A stretch of DNA of 64,000 nt from Nocardia abscessus (GTDB lineage: Bacteria; Actinomycetota; Actinomycetes; Mycobacteriales; Mycobacteriaceae), in NCBI RefSeq assembly GCF_015477775.1, contig NZ_JADLQO010000003.1, forward strand, positions 434,001 through 498,000. Direction: 5' to 3'. The translations under genes and the position numbers were made by a program. Below, one piece after another: positions 16,279 to 24,808 of this stretch. Below the pieces are notes generated by a model. The model had not been told where the DNA came from and made no database searches. It saw only the letters and a program-made list of their open reading frames with translations. Position 1 is the stretch's first letter. Every line of letters begins with the position of its first letter.

Positions 16279-18681
16279 TCAGGCGTCGGCGAGCAGGGTG
16301 ACCGTGCCGGCCGATCCGTCGACGCGCACCCGCTGGCCATCGGCCAGGCTGGCGCTCGCGGTCTTGGTGTCCACGACGCAGGGGATGCCGAATTCCCGGG
16401 CCACGATGGCGGCGTGCGAAGCCGAGCCGCCGATGTCGGTGACCACCGCGGCGGCGTAGGCGAACATCGCGGTGTGCCCGGTGTCGGTGACCGAGGCCAC
16501 CAGGATGTCGCCCGGCTCGATGTCGTCGTCGAGGGACAGCACGCGTTTCACCGTGCCCTCCACGACCCCGGGGCACACGCCGATACCGGTAAGGCTCTCT
16601 CCGGGCGCCAGAGCGTCCGCGTCCGGTAGCGGCGCCCAATCGCCCGCGATGACATCCGGCATCCGCACGCCCTGCAAGCGCGTCAGCTCCGCCCGTCGTC
16701 GTGCTACGCGCTCGGCCATGTCGGCGGGCGCCCAGAGGATCTCATCGAGCGTGAGGAAGCAGGCGTCCTCGGCTTGCTGTAGCCGCCCGGCCCGGATCAG
16801 CCGTTCCGCTCGCTCGCGCACGGCCAGGCGCAGGCAGTGGGTGTACCGGACGACGGCATCGCGGACGCGTTCGCGCGCCATCGTCGCTCCGGCCGCCATC
16901 CGCGCGGTGCGCACCGGCGCCGGGTCGACCGGCTCCCGCTTGGGTGCTGGCATCTCGGCAGCTCGCGCGGCGGCGATCACCAGCAGTTCGGGTCGATCGC
17001 CGAACGTCGGGTTGAGCAGTTCGCACTCACCTGGGCCGCGGTGCCCGATCTTCCGGAGTTCCTCGTCCAGGGCGGCGGAGAATGCCGGGGAGATCGCCCG
17101 CGCCGCGGTGACGTCCCCCGCGTGTGCCGCTTTGTGCAACGCGGTGTCGGTGCGGCACAACTCGGCGAGCCGTTCGACGGCGAGCATCGTCCGGGCCGAC
17201 TCCAGCCGCTCCAGATCGATCGGCACGGGCGCGGATTCCTTGCCACGGGAATGGATGGCCGTCGCCGCGCCGGTCATCATCACGCCGATGGATGCCGCCG
17301 CCCAGGACTGATTCAGCCGGTCCCGCCACAGCAGTGCTCTGGCATGGAGTTGCTCGTCGGTGAGTTCGCGAATCGCATCGGCGCCCAGGCATTCCCGATG
17401 CGCCGCGGCGTTGATCCCGTCGGTGGTCTCGCGATACCGCAGCGCGGTGCGCAGCACCCGGCCTGCCGCGCGCCAGGTGGCACGGGTACTGGCGAAGCCG
17501 GTCGGAGTGGGTGGTTTCCCGTGCGGGGTCAGGGAGATCTCCGCCGGGATGTTGCCGTAGACGTCGCGACGGATGCTCTGCTCGTCCCAGCCCGGCATGT
17601 TCTCCGCGGCAAGCACGCCGATGGAGGCGTTGATGTAGATGTGGTGGCCGAGCACGGTCGTGACGCGACTGGTCCAGTGCTCCAGCGCGATTCCGTCCAG
17701 CGCGATCATCCGGCCCATCGCCGCGTTGGCCAGCCGGATCGCGCCCGCTTGCAGGTCGACGGTCAGCGGTGTCAACGGCCCGGGCAGCGCCTCGGAGGTA
17801 TTCGTCGCGGTGTGCACGGGATAGGCCGGGTCGACCCGATCGTCGAACTCGCCCTCGAGTCCCTCCGGTGCGACCGACACCAGGGAATGCCCGTCGGATG
17901 TGCTCGCCCGAGTGGGTATCACGTAGCCGGGCAGGGGGATCGCGCCGGTTTCGGTGACGAAGTCGTCCCCGTCGAACCTGCGGCCGACGAGACCGCGGAC
18001 GATGTCGGCGGCGACATCCGAGGCGTTCCAGCCACAGCGGAATCCCCACTCGTCGCGCGCCGCCGTCGCGTCCACCAGCGGTACGTCCCGGGTACGGGAC
18101 ACCCATCGGGACGTCCGCGTCCCTGCCGCCCGGACGATGCGGCGCGCGTCCTCGTGCGAAATCACGCCGGAAGCGGCCAGTTCCACAACGCCGGTGCGCG
18201 GCGACCCTGCGGCCAGCACCAGGAAACGTTCGAAGTCATCGGTGTGCAGCACCTGCGGCCCGCTCGCCCTACGAGCACCCAGCAACGGCGCCAGGATGCG
18301 CCAATTCTCGCGCTCGATACGCCTGCCCGCGACCGGCGCGGTGCGCACGATCAGCGCCTGGACCCCGCTGGATCGGACGACGTCGGTGGCCATCGAATCC
18401 GAACCTGTGACCACGGGGACCACGATCCGGGCTCCGGCGGCTCGAGCCGCCTCGGCGATCGCGGCGAGCGAACCGCCGAGGTGCACCACCGTCGCGCAAC
18501 CGGCGACGGCCTGCGCACAGGTCGATGGACCGGCCGGATCGCCCGTGATCACCTGGACCCGGGGGTCGACAAACCGGTGCCGCGCGCGGTCGAGCCCGAC
18601 GACTTCGTGACCGGCGGCCAGCAGCATGCGCGCCACCGCGCGACCGGTCGGATCGGAAACTCCGGTGACCAGGACCCGCAT
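16279..18681 (-). CDS. Fusion of epimerase-like Rossmann domain, central domain and PEP-utilising phosphohistidine domain
   Basis: 800 residues. Residues 1 to about 280 look like an NAD-dependent epimerase/dehydratase (MRVLVTGVSDPTGRAVARML, later VQALIVRTAPV). From about 300 the text ATNTSEALPGPLTPLTVDL resembles the start of the substrate-binding middle domain of rifampin phosphotransferase and related PEP-synthase-like enzymes. A largely helical region runs to about 690. The C-terminus is the swivel domain, with GGSASHAAIVAREFGIPCVV and His756 as the predicted phospho-carrier. No ATP-grasp domain is present, so phosphate would have to come from another protein, perhaps the one at 12245. ATG 18681 is preceded by GGAGGAATTG. 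Cofactor binding by the first domain is uncertain, as its glycine motif is atypical. Confidence 0.75.
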   Translation of the reverse strand: MRVLVTGVSDPTGRAVARMLLAAGHEVVGLDRARHRFVDPRVQVITGDPAGPSTCAQAVAGCATVVHLGGSLAAIAEAARAAGARIVVPVVTGSDSMATDVVRSSGVQALIVRTAPVAGRRIERENWRILAPLLGARRASGPQVLHTDDFERFLVLAAGSPRTGVVELAASGVISHEDARRIVRAAGTRTSRWVSRTRDVPLVDATAARDEWGFRCGWNASDVAADIVRGLVGRRFDGDDFVTETGAIPLPGYVIPTRASTSDGHSLVSVAPEGLEGEFDDRVDPAYPVHTATNTSEALPGPLTPLTVDLQAGAIRLANAAMGRMIALDGIALEHWTSRVTTVLGHHIYINASIGVLAAENMPGWDEQSIRRDVYGNIPAEISLTPHGKPPTPTGFASTRATWRAAGRVLRTALRYRETTDGINAAAHRECLGADAIRELTDEQLHARALLWRDRLNQSWAAASIGVMMTGAATAIHSRGKESAPVPIDLERLESARTMLAVERLAELCRTDTALHKAAHAGDVTAARAISPAFSAALDEELRKIGHRGPGECELLNPTFGDRPELLVIAAARAAEMPAPKREPVDPAPVRTARMAAGATMARERVRDAVVRYTHCLRLAVRERAERLIRAGRLQQAEDACFLTLDEILWAPADMAERVARRRAELTRLQGVRMPDVIAGDWAPLPDADALAPGESLTGIGVCPGVVEGTVKRVLSLDDDIEPGDILVASVTDTGHTAMFAYAAAVVTDIGGSASHAAIVAREFGIPCVVDTKTASASLADGQRVRVDGSAGTVTLLADA

Positions 18682-18765
18682 GAACAATTCCTCCTCGCTG
18701 GCGTCCACGCAGACGTGACGCCGTTCACACACCATCGCCACCGGGCGTCCGAGCGACGGCCCGCA

Positions 18766-18782
18766 GTCCCGATGAACGGGAC
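18766..18782. promoter_or_regulatory. Candidate operator, motif 2 (GTCCCG-N5-CGGGAC)
   Basis: Perfect 6-5-6 palindrome GTCCCG ATGAA CGGGAC in the 163-bp divergent gap between the fusion gene and the delta4-dehydrogenase gene. Its centre is 71 bp before the ATG at 18845 and 93 bp from the start at 18681, so it could serve either gene. Confidence 0.55.
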
Positions 18783-18844
18783 CGGTGGGTCGCTCACCAG
18801 GACGGGCGCGCTGCCACCTCCCGCGGAAGGGGAAGGTCGTTGCC

Positions 18845-20326
18845 ATGAGTGGTCGGAATTCGGTCGCGCCCCGGGATGTCGCCGACATACGCGCCTACGA
18901 CATCGAGACCGACGTGCTGGTGGTCGGCTACGGATGCGCAGGGGCCGCGGCGGCATTCGAAGCGGCGACGGCGGGCGCGCGGGTGCTGGTACTCGATCGG
19001 ATGGGTGGCCCTGGTGGCGCGTCGGCCCTGTCCGGCGGCGAGATCTACCTCGGCGGCGGCACGCCCGTCCAGCAGGCGTGCGGATTCGACGACGACCCGG
19101 CGGCCATGGCCGCCTTCCTCGGCGCCGCGCTCGGTCCCGGCGCCGACCTGGACAAGATCGCTCGTTACAGCGAGGACAGCGTCGCGCATTTCCACTGGCT
19201 GGCCGATCGCGGCGTGCCGTTCAAACCCACCCTGTGGGACGCGCCCACCTGGGTGCCGCCCACGGACGACGGGCTCATGTGGCTGGGGGAGAACAGCAGG
19301 CCGTTCGCCGAACTCGCCAGGCCCGCGCCACGCGGTCATCGCCCCACCGCCGACGACTTCGGCGGCAGACTGCTGATGGACTGCCTTGCCGAAGCCGTCC
19401 GATCCGCCGGTGCGACAACTCTTTTCGACACCCGCGCGACCAGCCTGATCGTCGCGGGCGACGGCACGGTCGCCGGTGTCGTGGCCCGGCGGTACGGCGT
19501 GGAGCTGGCCGTGCGCGCCCGCCGCGGTGTGGTGCTGACCACCGGCGGATTCGTCGACAACGACGCCATGCTCGCCGCCCACGCACCGAAACTGCTGGGG
19601 CACACCAAGGTGAGCGCGGGCACCGACGACGGCAGCGGCATCCGGATGGCGCAGGTGATCGGCGCGGGCGTGCGGCACATGGCCACCGGCCAGGTCGGCA
19701 TCTCGCTCATCCCCGGCCTCGCCGCGCGCGGCATGGTCGTGAACGGCCACGGGCAGCGGTTCGTCAACGAGGACACCTATCCCGGTCGCATCGGTCAGGC
19801 GGCGCTGTTCGGCCAGGGCATGGACACCTGGGTCGTGCTGGACGAACGGGCCTACGACGAGGTGCCGGAACAGCAGCGGTGGGGCGTGCGGCCCACACAC
19901 GTGGCCGAAACGGCCGAGGAACTCGCCGACCTCATGGGCGTGCCGGGTGCCGCGCTGCGCGACACCGTCCGCCGGTACAACGCGTTCGCCGCGGACGGCA
20001 CGGATCCCGAGTTCGGGAAGGCGTCGCGCTGGGTGCGCCCGCTCGAGCCTCCGTTCGCCGCGATCGACGTGAAGGCGGGAGTCCGGCCACCGGCGCAGGC
20101 GGGTGATCGCCGCGGTACCGGCGCCTCCGTCTTCACCCTCGGCGGCCTGCACACCTCGCTCGACGGCGCCGTGCTCGACATCGACGGCGCCGCGATCCCA
20201 GGGCTGTTCGCCGCCGGGCGCGCCGCGAGCAACCTGCACGGCGAGGGCTACATCAGCGGTACGTCGCTGGGCGACGGCACGTTCTTCGGCCGCCGCGCGG
20301 GCGTCGCCGCCGCCCGCGAGAGCTGA
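18845..20326 (+). CDS. 3-ketosteroid delta4-(5alpha)-dehydrogenase-like flavoprotein
   Basis: 493-residue FAD enzyme of the fumarate reductase/KstD superfamily. The FAD motif is VLVVGYGCAGAAAAFE, followed by GGPGGASALSGGEIYLGGGT. The C-terminal block GEGYISGTSLGDGTFFGRRAG contains Tyr469-x-Ser471, and Tyr312 lies in RFVNEDTYPGR. These fit the catalytic Tyr319, Tyr466 and Ser468 described for Rhodococcus jostii delta4-(5alpha)-ketosteroid dehydrogenase. The Tyr-x3-Gly motif of delta1-dehydrogenases is absent. Such enzymes introduce the C4-C5 double bond into 5alpha-reduced 3-ketosteroids. ATG 18845 follows a GGGGAAGG site. It is divergent from the fusion gene and upstream of hsaA-hsaD in the same direction. 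The assignment is by motif; a related reductase is the main alternative. Confidence 0.75.
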   Translation: MSGRNSVAPRDVADIRAYDIETDVLVVGYGCAGAAAAFEAATAGARVLVLDRMGGPGGASALSGGEIYLGGGTPVQQACGFDDDPAAMAAFLGAALGPGADLDKIARYSEDSVAHFHWLADRGVPFKPTLWDAPTWVPPTDDGLMWLGENSRPFAELARPAPRGHRPTADDFGGRLLMDCLAEAVRSAGATTLFDTRATSLIVAGDGTVAGVVARRYGVELAVRARRGVVLTTGGFVDNDAMLAAHAPKLLGHTKVSAGTDDGSGIRMAQVIGAGVRHMATGQVGISLIPGLAARGMVVNGHGQRFVNEDTYPGRIGQAALFGQGMDTWVVLDERAYDEVPEQQRWGVRPTHVAETAEELADLMGVPGAALRDTVRRYNAFAADGTDPEFGKASRWVRPLEPPFAAIDVKAGVRPPAQAGDRRGTGASVFTLGGLHTSLDGAVLDIDGAAIPGLFAAGRAASNLHGEGYISGTSLGDGTFFGRRAGVAAARES

Positions 20327-20339
20327 TCGCGGCCGTGGG

Positions 20340-20390
20340 TTCCGATCATCGGGATGGATCGGTTCCCGGAGCACCGGACCGGCTTAGCGT
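20340..20390 (+). promoter_or_regulatory. Promoter region of hsaA with tandem motif 2 sites
   Basis: Two degenerate motif 2 palindromes, TTCCG ATCAT CGGGA (20340-20354) and TCCCG GAGCA CCGGA (20364-20378), each with one mismatched base, are followed by TAGCGT (20385-20390), a TANNNT -10 candidate. The first palindrome is centred 38 bp before TAGCGT, the same distance as upstream of the SDR-kstD operon at 5894. Its centre is 78 bp before the hsaA ATG. Confidence 0.5.
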
Positions 20391-20424
20391 CGAAACGAAG
20401 GCACTACGAGGAGGACTACCGGAT

Positions 20425-21588
20425 ATGACCAACAAGGTGCTCGATCGGGTACGGGATCTGCTGCCCGCGATCCGTGAGCGAGCCGCCGACACCGACCTGC
20501 GGCGCAGAGTGCCCGAGCAGAGTATCCGGGAGCTGACCGAGGCGGGGGTGTTCCGCATGCTGCAGCCGTCCCGCTTCGGCGGCGACGAATCCTCACCGGT
20601 CGCGTTCTACGAGGTGATCCGCGCCGTCGCCACCGCATGCCCGTCCACGGCGTGGGTCGCGTCGGTGCTGGGTGCGCACCCGTGGCAGCTGGCGCTGTTC
20701 CCGCTGCGGGCGCAGGAGGACGTGTGGAGCCCCGATCCGGACACTCTGGTCTCGTCGTCGTACGCGCCGACCGGCAAGCTGACGCCGGTCGAGGGCGGCT
20801 TCGAGATCAGCGGTCGCTGGAGTTTCTCCTCCGGGTGCGATCATGCCCGGTGGGCCTTCCTCGGTGCGGTCGTGCCGGACGACGACGGGGGAGCGGTGTA
20901 CCTGACCGTTCTGGTGCCGCGCACCGACTACCGCATCGAGGACGTCTGGCACGTGTCCGGGCTGTCCGGGACCGGCAGCAACGACATCGTCATCGAGAAC
21001 GCGTTCGTACCCGTCCACCGGACCTACCGCGCCAGTGACCAGGCCGCCTTGCGCGGGCCGGGCCAGGAGGTCAACACCGCTCCGCTGTATCGCATCTCGT
21101 TCGGCGCGGTGTTCTCCAACACGATCACCGCCCCCATCATCGGCGCCGCGCAAGGCGCCTACGAAGCGCACATCGAGCGCATGCGCGAGCGGGTGCGGAT
21201 CTCCTACGGCGGGCAGAAAGCCGCCGAGGACCCGTTCGCGCACGTCCGGGTGGCCCGCGCCGCCTCCGAGATCGACGCGGCCGTCCTGCAGATGGAGCGC
21301 AACATCGGCGAACAGCTGCGTTATGCCGAAGCAGGCGAGGGGATCCCGTTCGAGCTGCGGGTACGCAGCCGCCGCGACCAGGTGCGCGGCACCGAACGCG
21401 CCATCGAGGCCATCGACCTGCTGTTCGACAACTCCGGCGGCCATTCGATCCGCAAACCCAACCCGATCGAGCGGCACTGGCGCGACGCGCACGCCGGGAG
21501 CGTGCACGTCATCAACGACGTAGAGCGCGCGCTCGTGCTGTACGGCCGGAACGCGTTCGGCCTGCCGGTCACCGATCGGATGATCTGA
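20425..21588 (+). CDS. hsaA: 3-HSA 4-hydroxylase, oxygenase component
   Basis: Flavin-dependent monooxygenase of the acyl-CoA dehydrogenase fold that hydroxylates the phenolic secosteroid 3-HSA to the catechol DHSA, using reduced flavin supplied by HsaB. The 387-residue protein follows mycobacterial HsaA along its length: SSSYAP, FSSGCDHARWAFLG, GLSGTGSND, FELRVRSRRDQVRGT, RHWRDAHAG and the C-terminal FGLPVTDRMI. ATG 20425 is preceded by GAGGAGGA at about 10 bases. The stop overlaps the hsaD start by one base. Its reductase partner HsaB is encoded at 27778, separated by regulators and ribBA. High confidence from local identity pattern and gene context. Confidence 0.92.
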   Translation: MTNKVLDRVRDLLPAIRERAADTDLRRRVPEQSIRELTEAGVFRMLQPSRFGGDESSPVAFYEVIRAVATACPSTAWVASVLGAHPWQLALFPLRAQEDVWSPDPDTLVSSSYAPTGKLTPVEGGFEISGRWSFSSGCDHARWAFLGAVVPDDDGGAVYLTVLVPRTDYRIEDVWHVSGLSGTGSNDIVIENAFVPVHRTYRASDQAALRGPGQEVNTAPLYRISFGAVFSNTITAPIIGAAQGAYEAHIERMRERVRISYGGQKAAEDPFAHVRVARAASEIDAAVLQMERNIGEQLRYAEAGEGIPFELRVRSRRDQVRGTERAIEAIDLLFDNSGGHSIRKPNPIERHWRDAHAGSVHVINDVERALVLYGRNAFGLPVTDRMI

Positions 21589-22442
21589 TGACACTCACCG
21601 CCGAGAGCACCACGCGCCGGAGCACGACCGGTGGGCTTACCCTGCGGTACCACGAAGCGGGGTCGGGCGCACCGCTGGTGCTGCTGCACGGCTCTGGACC
21701 CGGCGTCTCCGGCTGGGCCAACTTCGGCGCGAACCTGCCGGTACTGGCCGAGCGTTTCCGCTGCCTGATCATCGATCAGCCGGGCTTCGGCGCCAGCGGC
21801 CGTCCGGAGGTCTACGAACGCAACTATCTGCGCATCTCCGCCGAAGCGGTGCTGGGGTTGCTCGACGACCTCGGCCTGGAACGTGTTCATGTGCTGGGGA
21901 ATTCGATGGGCGGCGCGGTCGCGACGTTGCTGGCGCTGGAACATCCCGAACGGGTCGATCGGCTGGTGCTGATGGCCCCCGGTGGCGTCGGGGTGAACGT
22001 GCTCGGGCCGGAACCGTCCGAAGGCATCACGCGGTTGCTGGAGTTCAACGCCGAGCCCACCCGGGAGCGCCTGCTGCCGTGGCTGCGCACCATGGTGTCG
22101 GATCCGGCGACCCTGACCGACGAGCTGATCGATGCCCGGCTGAAAGCCGCCTCGGATCCGTCCGCCGTCACCGCGCTGCGCGACGCCTACGCGACCTTCG
22201 CCGACCCGGCTCTGGCCGAACCGATTCCGCTGTGGGCGCGGTTGCGTGGCCTGCGCGCGCAGACCCAGATCCTGTGGGGCCGCGACGATCGGGTGACACC
22301 GGTCGAGGCGGCACTGTTGCCCGCGCGGCAGATCCCGAACGCGGATCTGCGGGTTTTCGCCCGCTGCGGCCACTGGGTGCAGATCGAGCGCAAGCCGGCA
22401 TTCGAACGGGCGGTCGTCGATTTCCTCACCGCCGGGCTCTGA
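21588..22442 (+). CDS. hsaD: 4,9-DSHA hydrolase (C-C bond hydrolase)
   Basis: Alpha/beta-hydrolase of the meta-cleavage product hydrolase family, 284 residues. It cleaves 4,9-DSHA, the HsaC product, into HIP (the FadD3 substrate) and a hydroxyhexadienoate. The oxyanion region LLHGSGPGVSGWANF is at 32-46, the nucleophile Ser106 in LGNSMGGA, the acid in GRDDRVTP (Asp233 or 234) and His262 in CGHWVQ. ATG 21588 shares one base with the hsaA stop, so the pair is translationally coupled. It converges with the LuxR-type regulator gene 19 bases downstream. Confidence 0.92.
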   Translation: MTLTAESTTRRSTTGGLTLRYHEAGSGAPLVLLHGSGPGVSGWANFGANLPVLAERFRCLIIDQPGFGASGRPEVYERNYLRISAEAVLGLLDDLGLERVHVLGNSMGGAVATLLALEHPERVDRLVLMAPGGVGVNVLGPEPSEGITRLLEFNAEPTRERLLPWLRTMVSDPATLTDELIDARLKAASDPSAVTALRDAYATFADPALAEPIPLWARLRGLRAQTQILWGRDDRVTPVEAALLPARQIPNADLRVFARCGHWVQIERKPAFERAVVDFLTAGL

Positions 22443-22461
22443 TCGCCCGGGCCGACAGCGG

Positions 22462-24735
22462 TCACACGTCGTGATCCCGGACCCAGCCCGCGATCTGGGT
22501 CCGGGAGGTGAAGCCCAGCTTGGTGAGTATGTGCTCGACGTGGGTCTCCGCCGTGCGCACCGAGATCACCAGGTCTGCGGCGATGCGTTTGTTGCTGTGG
22601 CCGGCCGCCACCAGCCGGGCGACGTCCTTCTCCCGGCGAGTGAGGACGTCGGCCGCCGCCTCGGACACGACCGGAGCGGGGTGCGCGGGGGCGGCGACGC
22701 GGCCCAGCGCGTAGTCGATCGCCTCGTCCAGCGACAACGCCGCGCCGCTGTCGAAGATCTGTTGGAACACTGTCGCGCCCAGCGCTTCTCGCACCTCGTT
22801 GCGCATCTTGTCGCCGAGGACGCCGGTGATGGCGTGGGCGAGACGTACCGTGCTGCGCGCGAGGATCTCCGCGGCGCCGAGCAGGCGAGCGGCCCGCTCG
22901 AAGTCACGGCGCGCGACCGCCGTCCAGGCCAGCCCTTCGAAGGCCGAGGCCAGCCAGACGCATCGGTCGAACAGGCTGAACATCTCGATGGATCTGGCGA
23001 GGTACTCGGTGGCGGCATCCTGGTCGCCGTGCCGCCAGCGATCCAGTCCCATCGACCACTGCGCCAACCCGCCGAGCAGGTGCGATCCCCGCGCGGCGGC
23101 CACCGCAAGGAGCCGTTCGGCGAGAACGGTCGAGCGCGTTTCCTCCAGCACCAGCGCGCACACGAAGGCGAAGGCGAGGCTGTCCATCTCCATCGCGTGG
23201 TGGCCGCACTCCGCGGCCAGATGGCTGGCCGTCTCGGCCAATTCGAGCGCCCGAGCGGTGTCGCCGTCGTTGAAGGCCAGCAGCGCCGAGTCGAGCATCG
23301 CCTCGGCGAGGATGTCCGGAGCGTTGAGTTTCCTTGCCAGCGTCACGCATTCGTCCACCAACTGGCGAGCGGACCCGCGATCGGACAGCAGTGCGGCGAG
23401 CGAGGCGGCCGCGGACAGTGCGCGTGCGCGCGGCTGTGTCGGTTCACCGGATTTCGCCAGCGCGTCGGTCAGCCAGCGATAGCCCTCGGTGAGGAAGCGG
23501 TTGTGCTCCCAGAACGGTCGCAGCACCGCGGCCATCTCCAGCGCCGGCTCCGGCGCGCCCGCGAGGCCGCACTGCAGCGCCGCGCGCAGATTCGCGTGCT
23601 CGCGGTTCAGTTCGCGGAACCAGGCGACGTCGTCGGAGCTCCAGTACGCGGTGCGGCCGCGCAGCGCCAGCCCGCGGTAGTGATCGAGGTGGCGCGCTCG
23701 CGCCGCGGGTTCGCCGCCGCGTTCGGCCAGCCGGTCGTGGGCGAACTGCCGGATCGGCTCCAGCATCGCGTACCGGCCGACGTCGCCGTCGTAGCGCAGA
23801 CTCAATACGGATTTGTCGACCAAGCCGGTGAGCGCGTCGAAAAGCGTCCGATGACCGGCCTCCACCACGCACACGGCCTCGGCCGCTTCGATGTCGAAAC
23901 CACCGGCGAACACCGACAGCTGCTCCCACAGCCGCTGTTCGGCCGGGGTGCACAGGTCGTAGCTCCAGCGGATCGCGCCTTCGATGGTCTGCTGTCGCTG
24001 CGGCGCGAGGCGCGGTCCCGCGCTGAGCAGGCCCATTGTGTCGTCGAGCCGGGCCAGGATCTGTTCGGGGGTGAACAGGCGAAACCGCAACGCGGCCAGT
24101 TCCAAGGCCAGCGGAATGCCGTCGAGCCGTCGGCAGATCGCAGCGAGCGCACCACGGTTCGTGGCCGTGGCCGCGAAGCTGGGGTTGGCGGCCCCGGCCC
24201 GTTCGGCCAGCAGCCGCATCGCATCGCTGTCCGCGGTCTCGTCGTCCGGTAGCGGCAGGGGTGCGACGGGCATGACCTGTTCGCCCTGCACCCCCAGCAC
24301 CTCCCGGCTGGTCGCCAGTACCCGCACATCGGGGGTGGTGGCCACGATCCGGCCGACCAGCCGCGCGCAGGCATCGATCAGGTGCTCGCAATTGTCCAGG
24401 ATCAACAGCAACCGTTTGTCCGCGAGGAACTCGGTCAGTCGTGGCAGCGGTGCCGCCGTGTCGTCGCGCAGGGCCAGCACCTCCGCGACGGTCACCGTCA
24501 CCAGATCGGGATCGTGCACGTCGGCCAGCTCGACCAGCCACACACCGTCCGGGAATGCCCGCGCGACCGTGACGCCGACCTGGCGGGACAGCCGTGTCTT
24601 GCCGACGCCGCCCGGCCCGAGCAGGGTCAGCACCCGGGTCGTCGGCAGCAGCCTCTTCGCGGCGGCGAGTTCCTCCCGGCGCCCGACGAAGCTGGTGACC
24701 TCGGCAGGTAGATTGCCGATGGGACGCCGCGCCAT
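22462..24735 (-). CDS. Large LuxR-type transcriptional regulator with ATPase domain
   Basis: 757-residue regulator. An N-terminal NTPase domain has Walker A GPGGVGKT (40-47) and Walker B LLLILDNCEHL. A helical, repeat-like middle region has a TPR-like alanine/leucine pattern, and a C-terminal LuxR HTH domain (about 695-757) reads LTRREKDVARLVAAGHSNKRIAADLVISVRTAETHVEHI, broken here only by the reading order. This is the STAND/AfsR-like architecture in which a signal triggers ATP-dependent oligomerisation and transcription activation. It sits between hsaAD and ribBA on the opposite strand. It is my first candidate for binding the motif 2 palindromes, whose position upstream of promoters suits an activator. 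ATG 24735 is preferred to TTG 24744. Confidence 0.85.
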   Translation of the reverse strand: MARRPIGNLPAEVTSFVGRREELAAAKRLLPTTRVLTLLGPGGVGKTRLSRQVGVTVARAFPDGVWLVELADVHDPDLVTVTVAEVLALRDDTAAPLPRLTEFLADKRLLLILDNCEHLIDACARLVGRIVATTPDVRVLATSREVLGVQGEQVMPVAPLPLPDDETADSDAMRLLAERAGAANPSFAATATNRGALAAICRRLDGIPLALELAALRFRLFTPEQILARLDDTMGLLSAGPRLAPQRQQTIEGAIRWSYDLCTPAEQRLWEQLSVFAGGFDIEAAEAVCVVEAGHRTLFDALTGLVDKSVLSLRYDGDVGRYAMLEPIRQFAHDRLAERGGEPAARARHLDHYRGLALRGRTAYWSSDDVAWFRELNREHANLRAALQCGLAGAPEPALEMAAVLRPFWEHNRFLTEGYRWLTDALAKSGEPTQPRARALSAAASLAALLSDRGSARQLVDECVTLARKLNAPDILAEAMLDSALLAFNDGDTARALELAETASHLAAECGHHAMEMDSLAFAFVCALVLEETRSTVLAERLLAVAAARGSHLLGGLAQWSMGLDRWRHGDQDAATEYLARSIEMFSLFDRCVWLASAFEGLAWTAVARRDFERAARLLGAAEILARSTVRLAHAITGVLGDKMRNEVREALGATVFQQIFDSGAALSLDEAIDYALGRVAAPAHPAPVVSEAAADVLTRREKDVARLVAAGHSNKRIAADLVISVRTAETHVEHILTKLGFTSRTQIAGWVRDHDV

Positions 24736-24808
24736 GGGTGTCAACCCTAGGTACCGCGCGTGGCGCGCAAGAGCGTTCTGGACAAATTCGACTCCGGACC
24801 GCCGGTTC

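Noticed and set aside
16837..20106. A 1089-codon open frame on the + strand
   Set aside because: It runs antisense to the fusion gene and in a wrong frame through the delta4-dehydrogenase gene, with arginine/glycine-rich text and no motif. It is a shadow of high-GC coding DNA.
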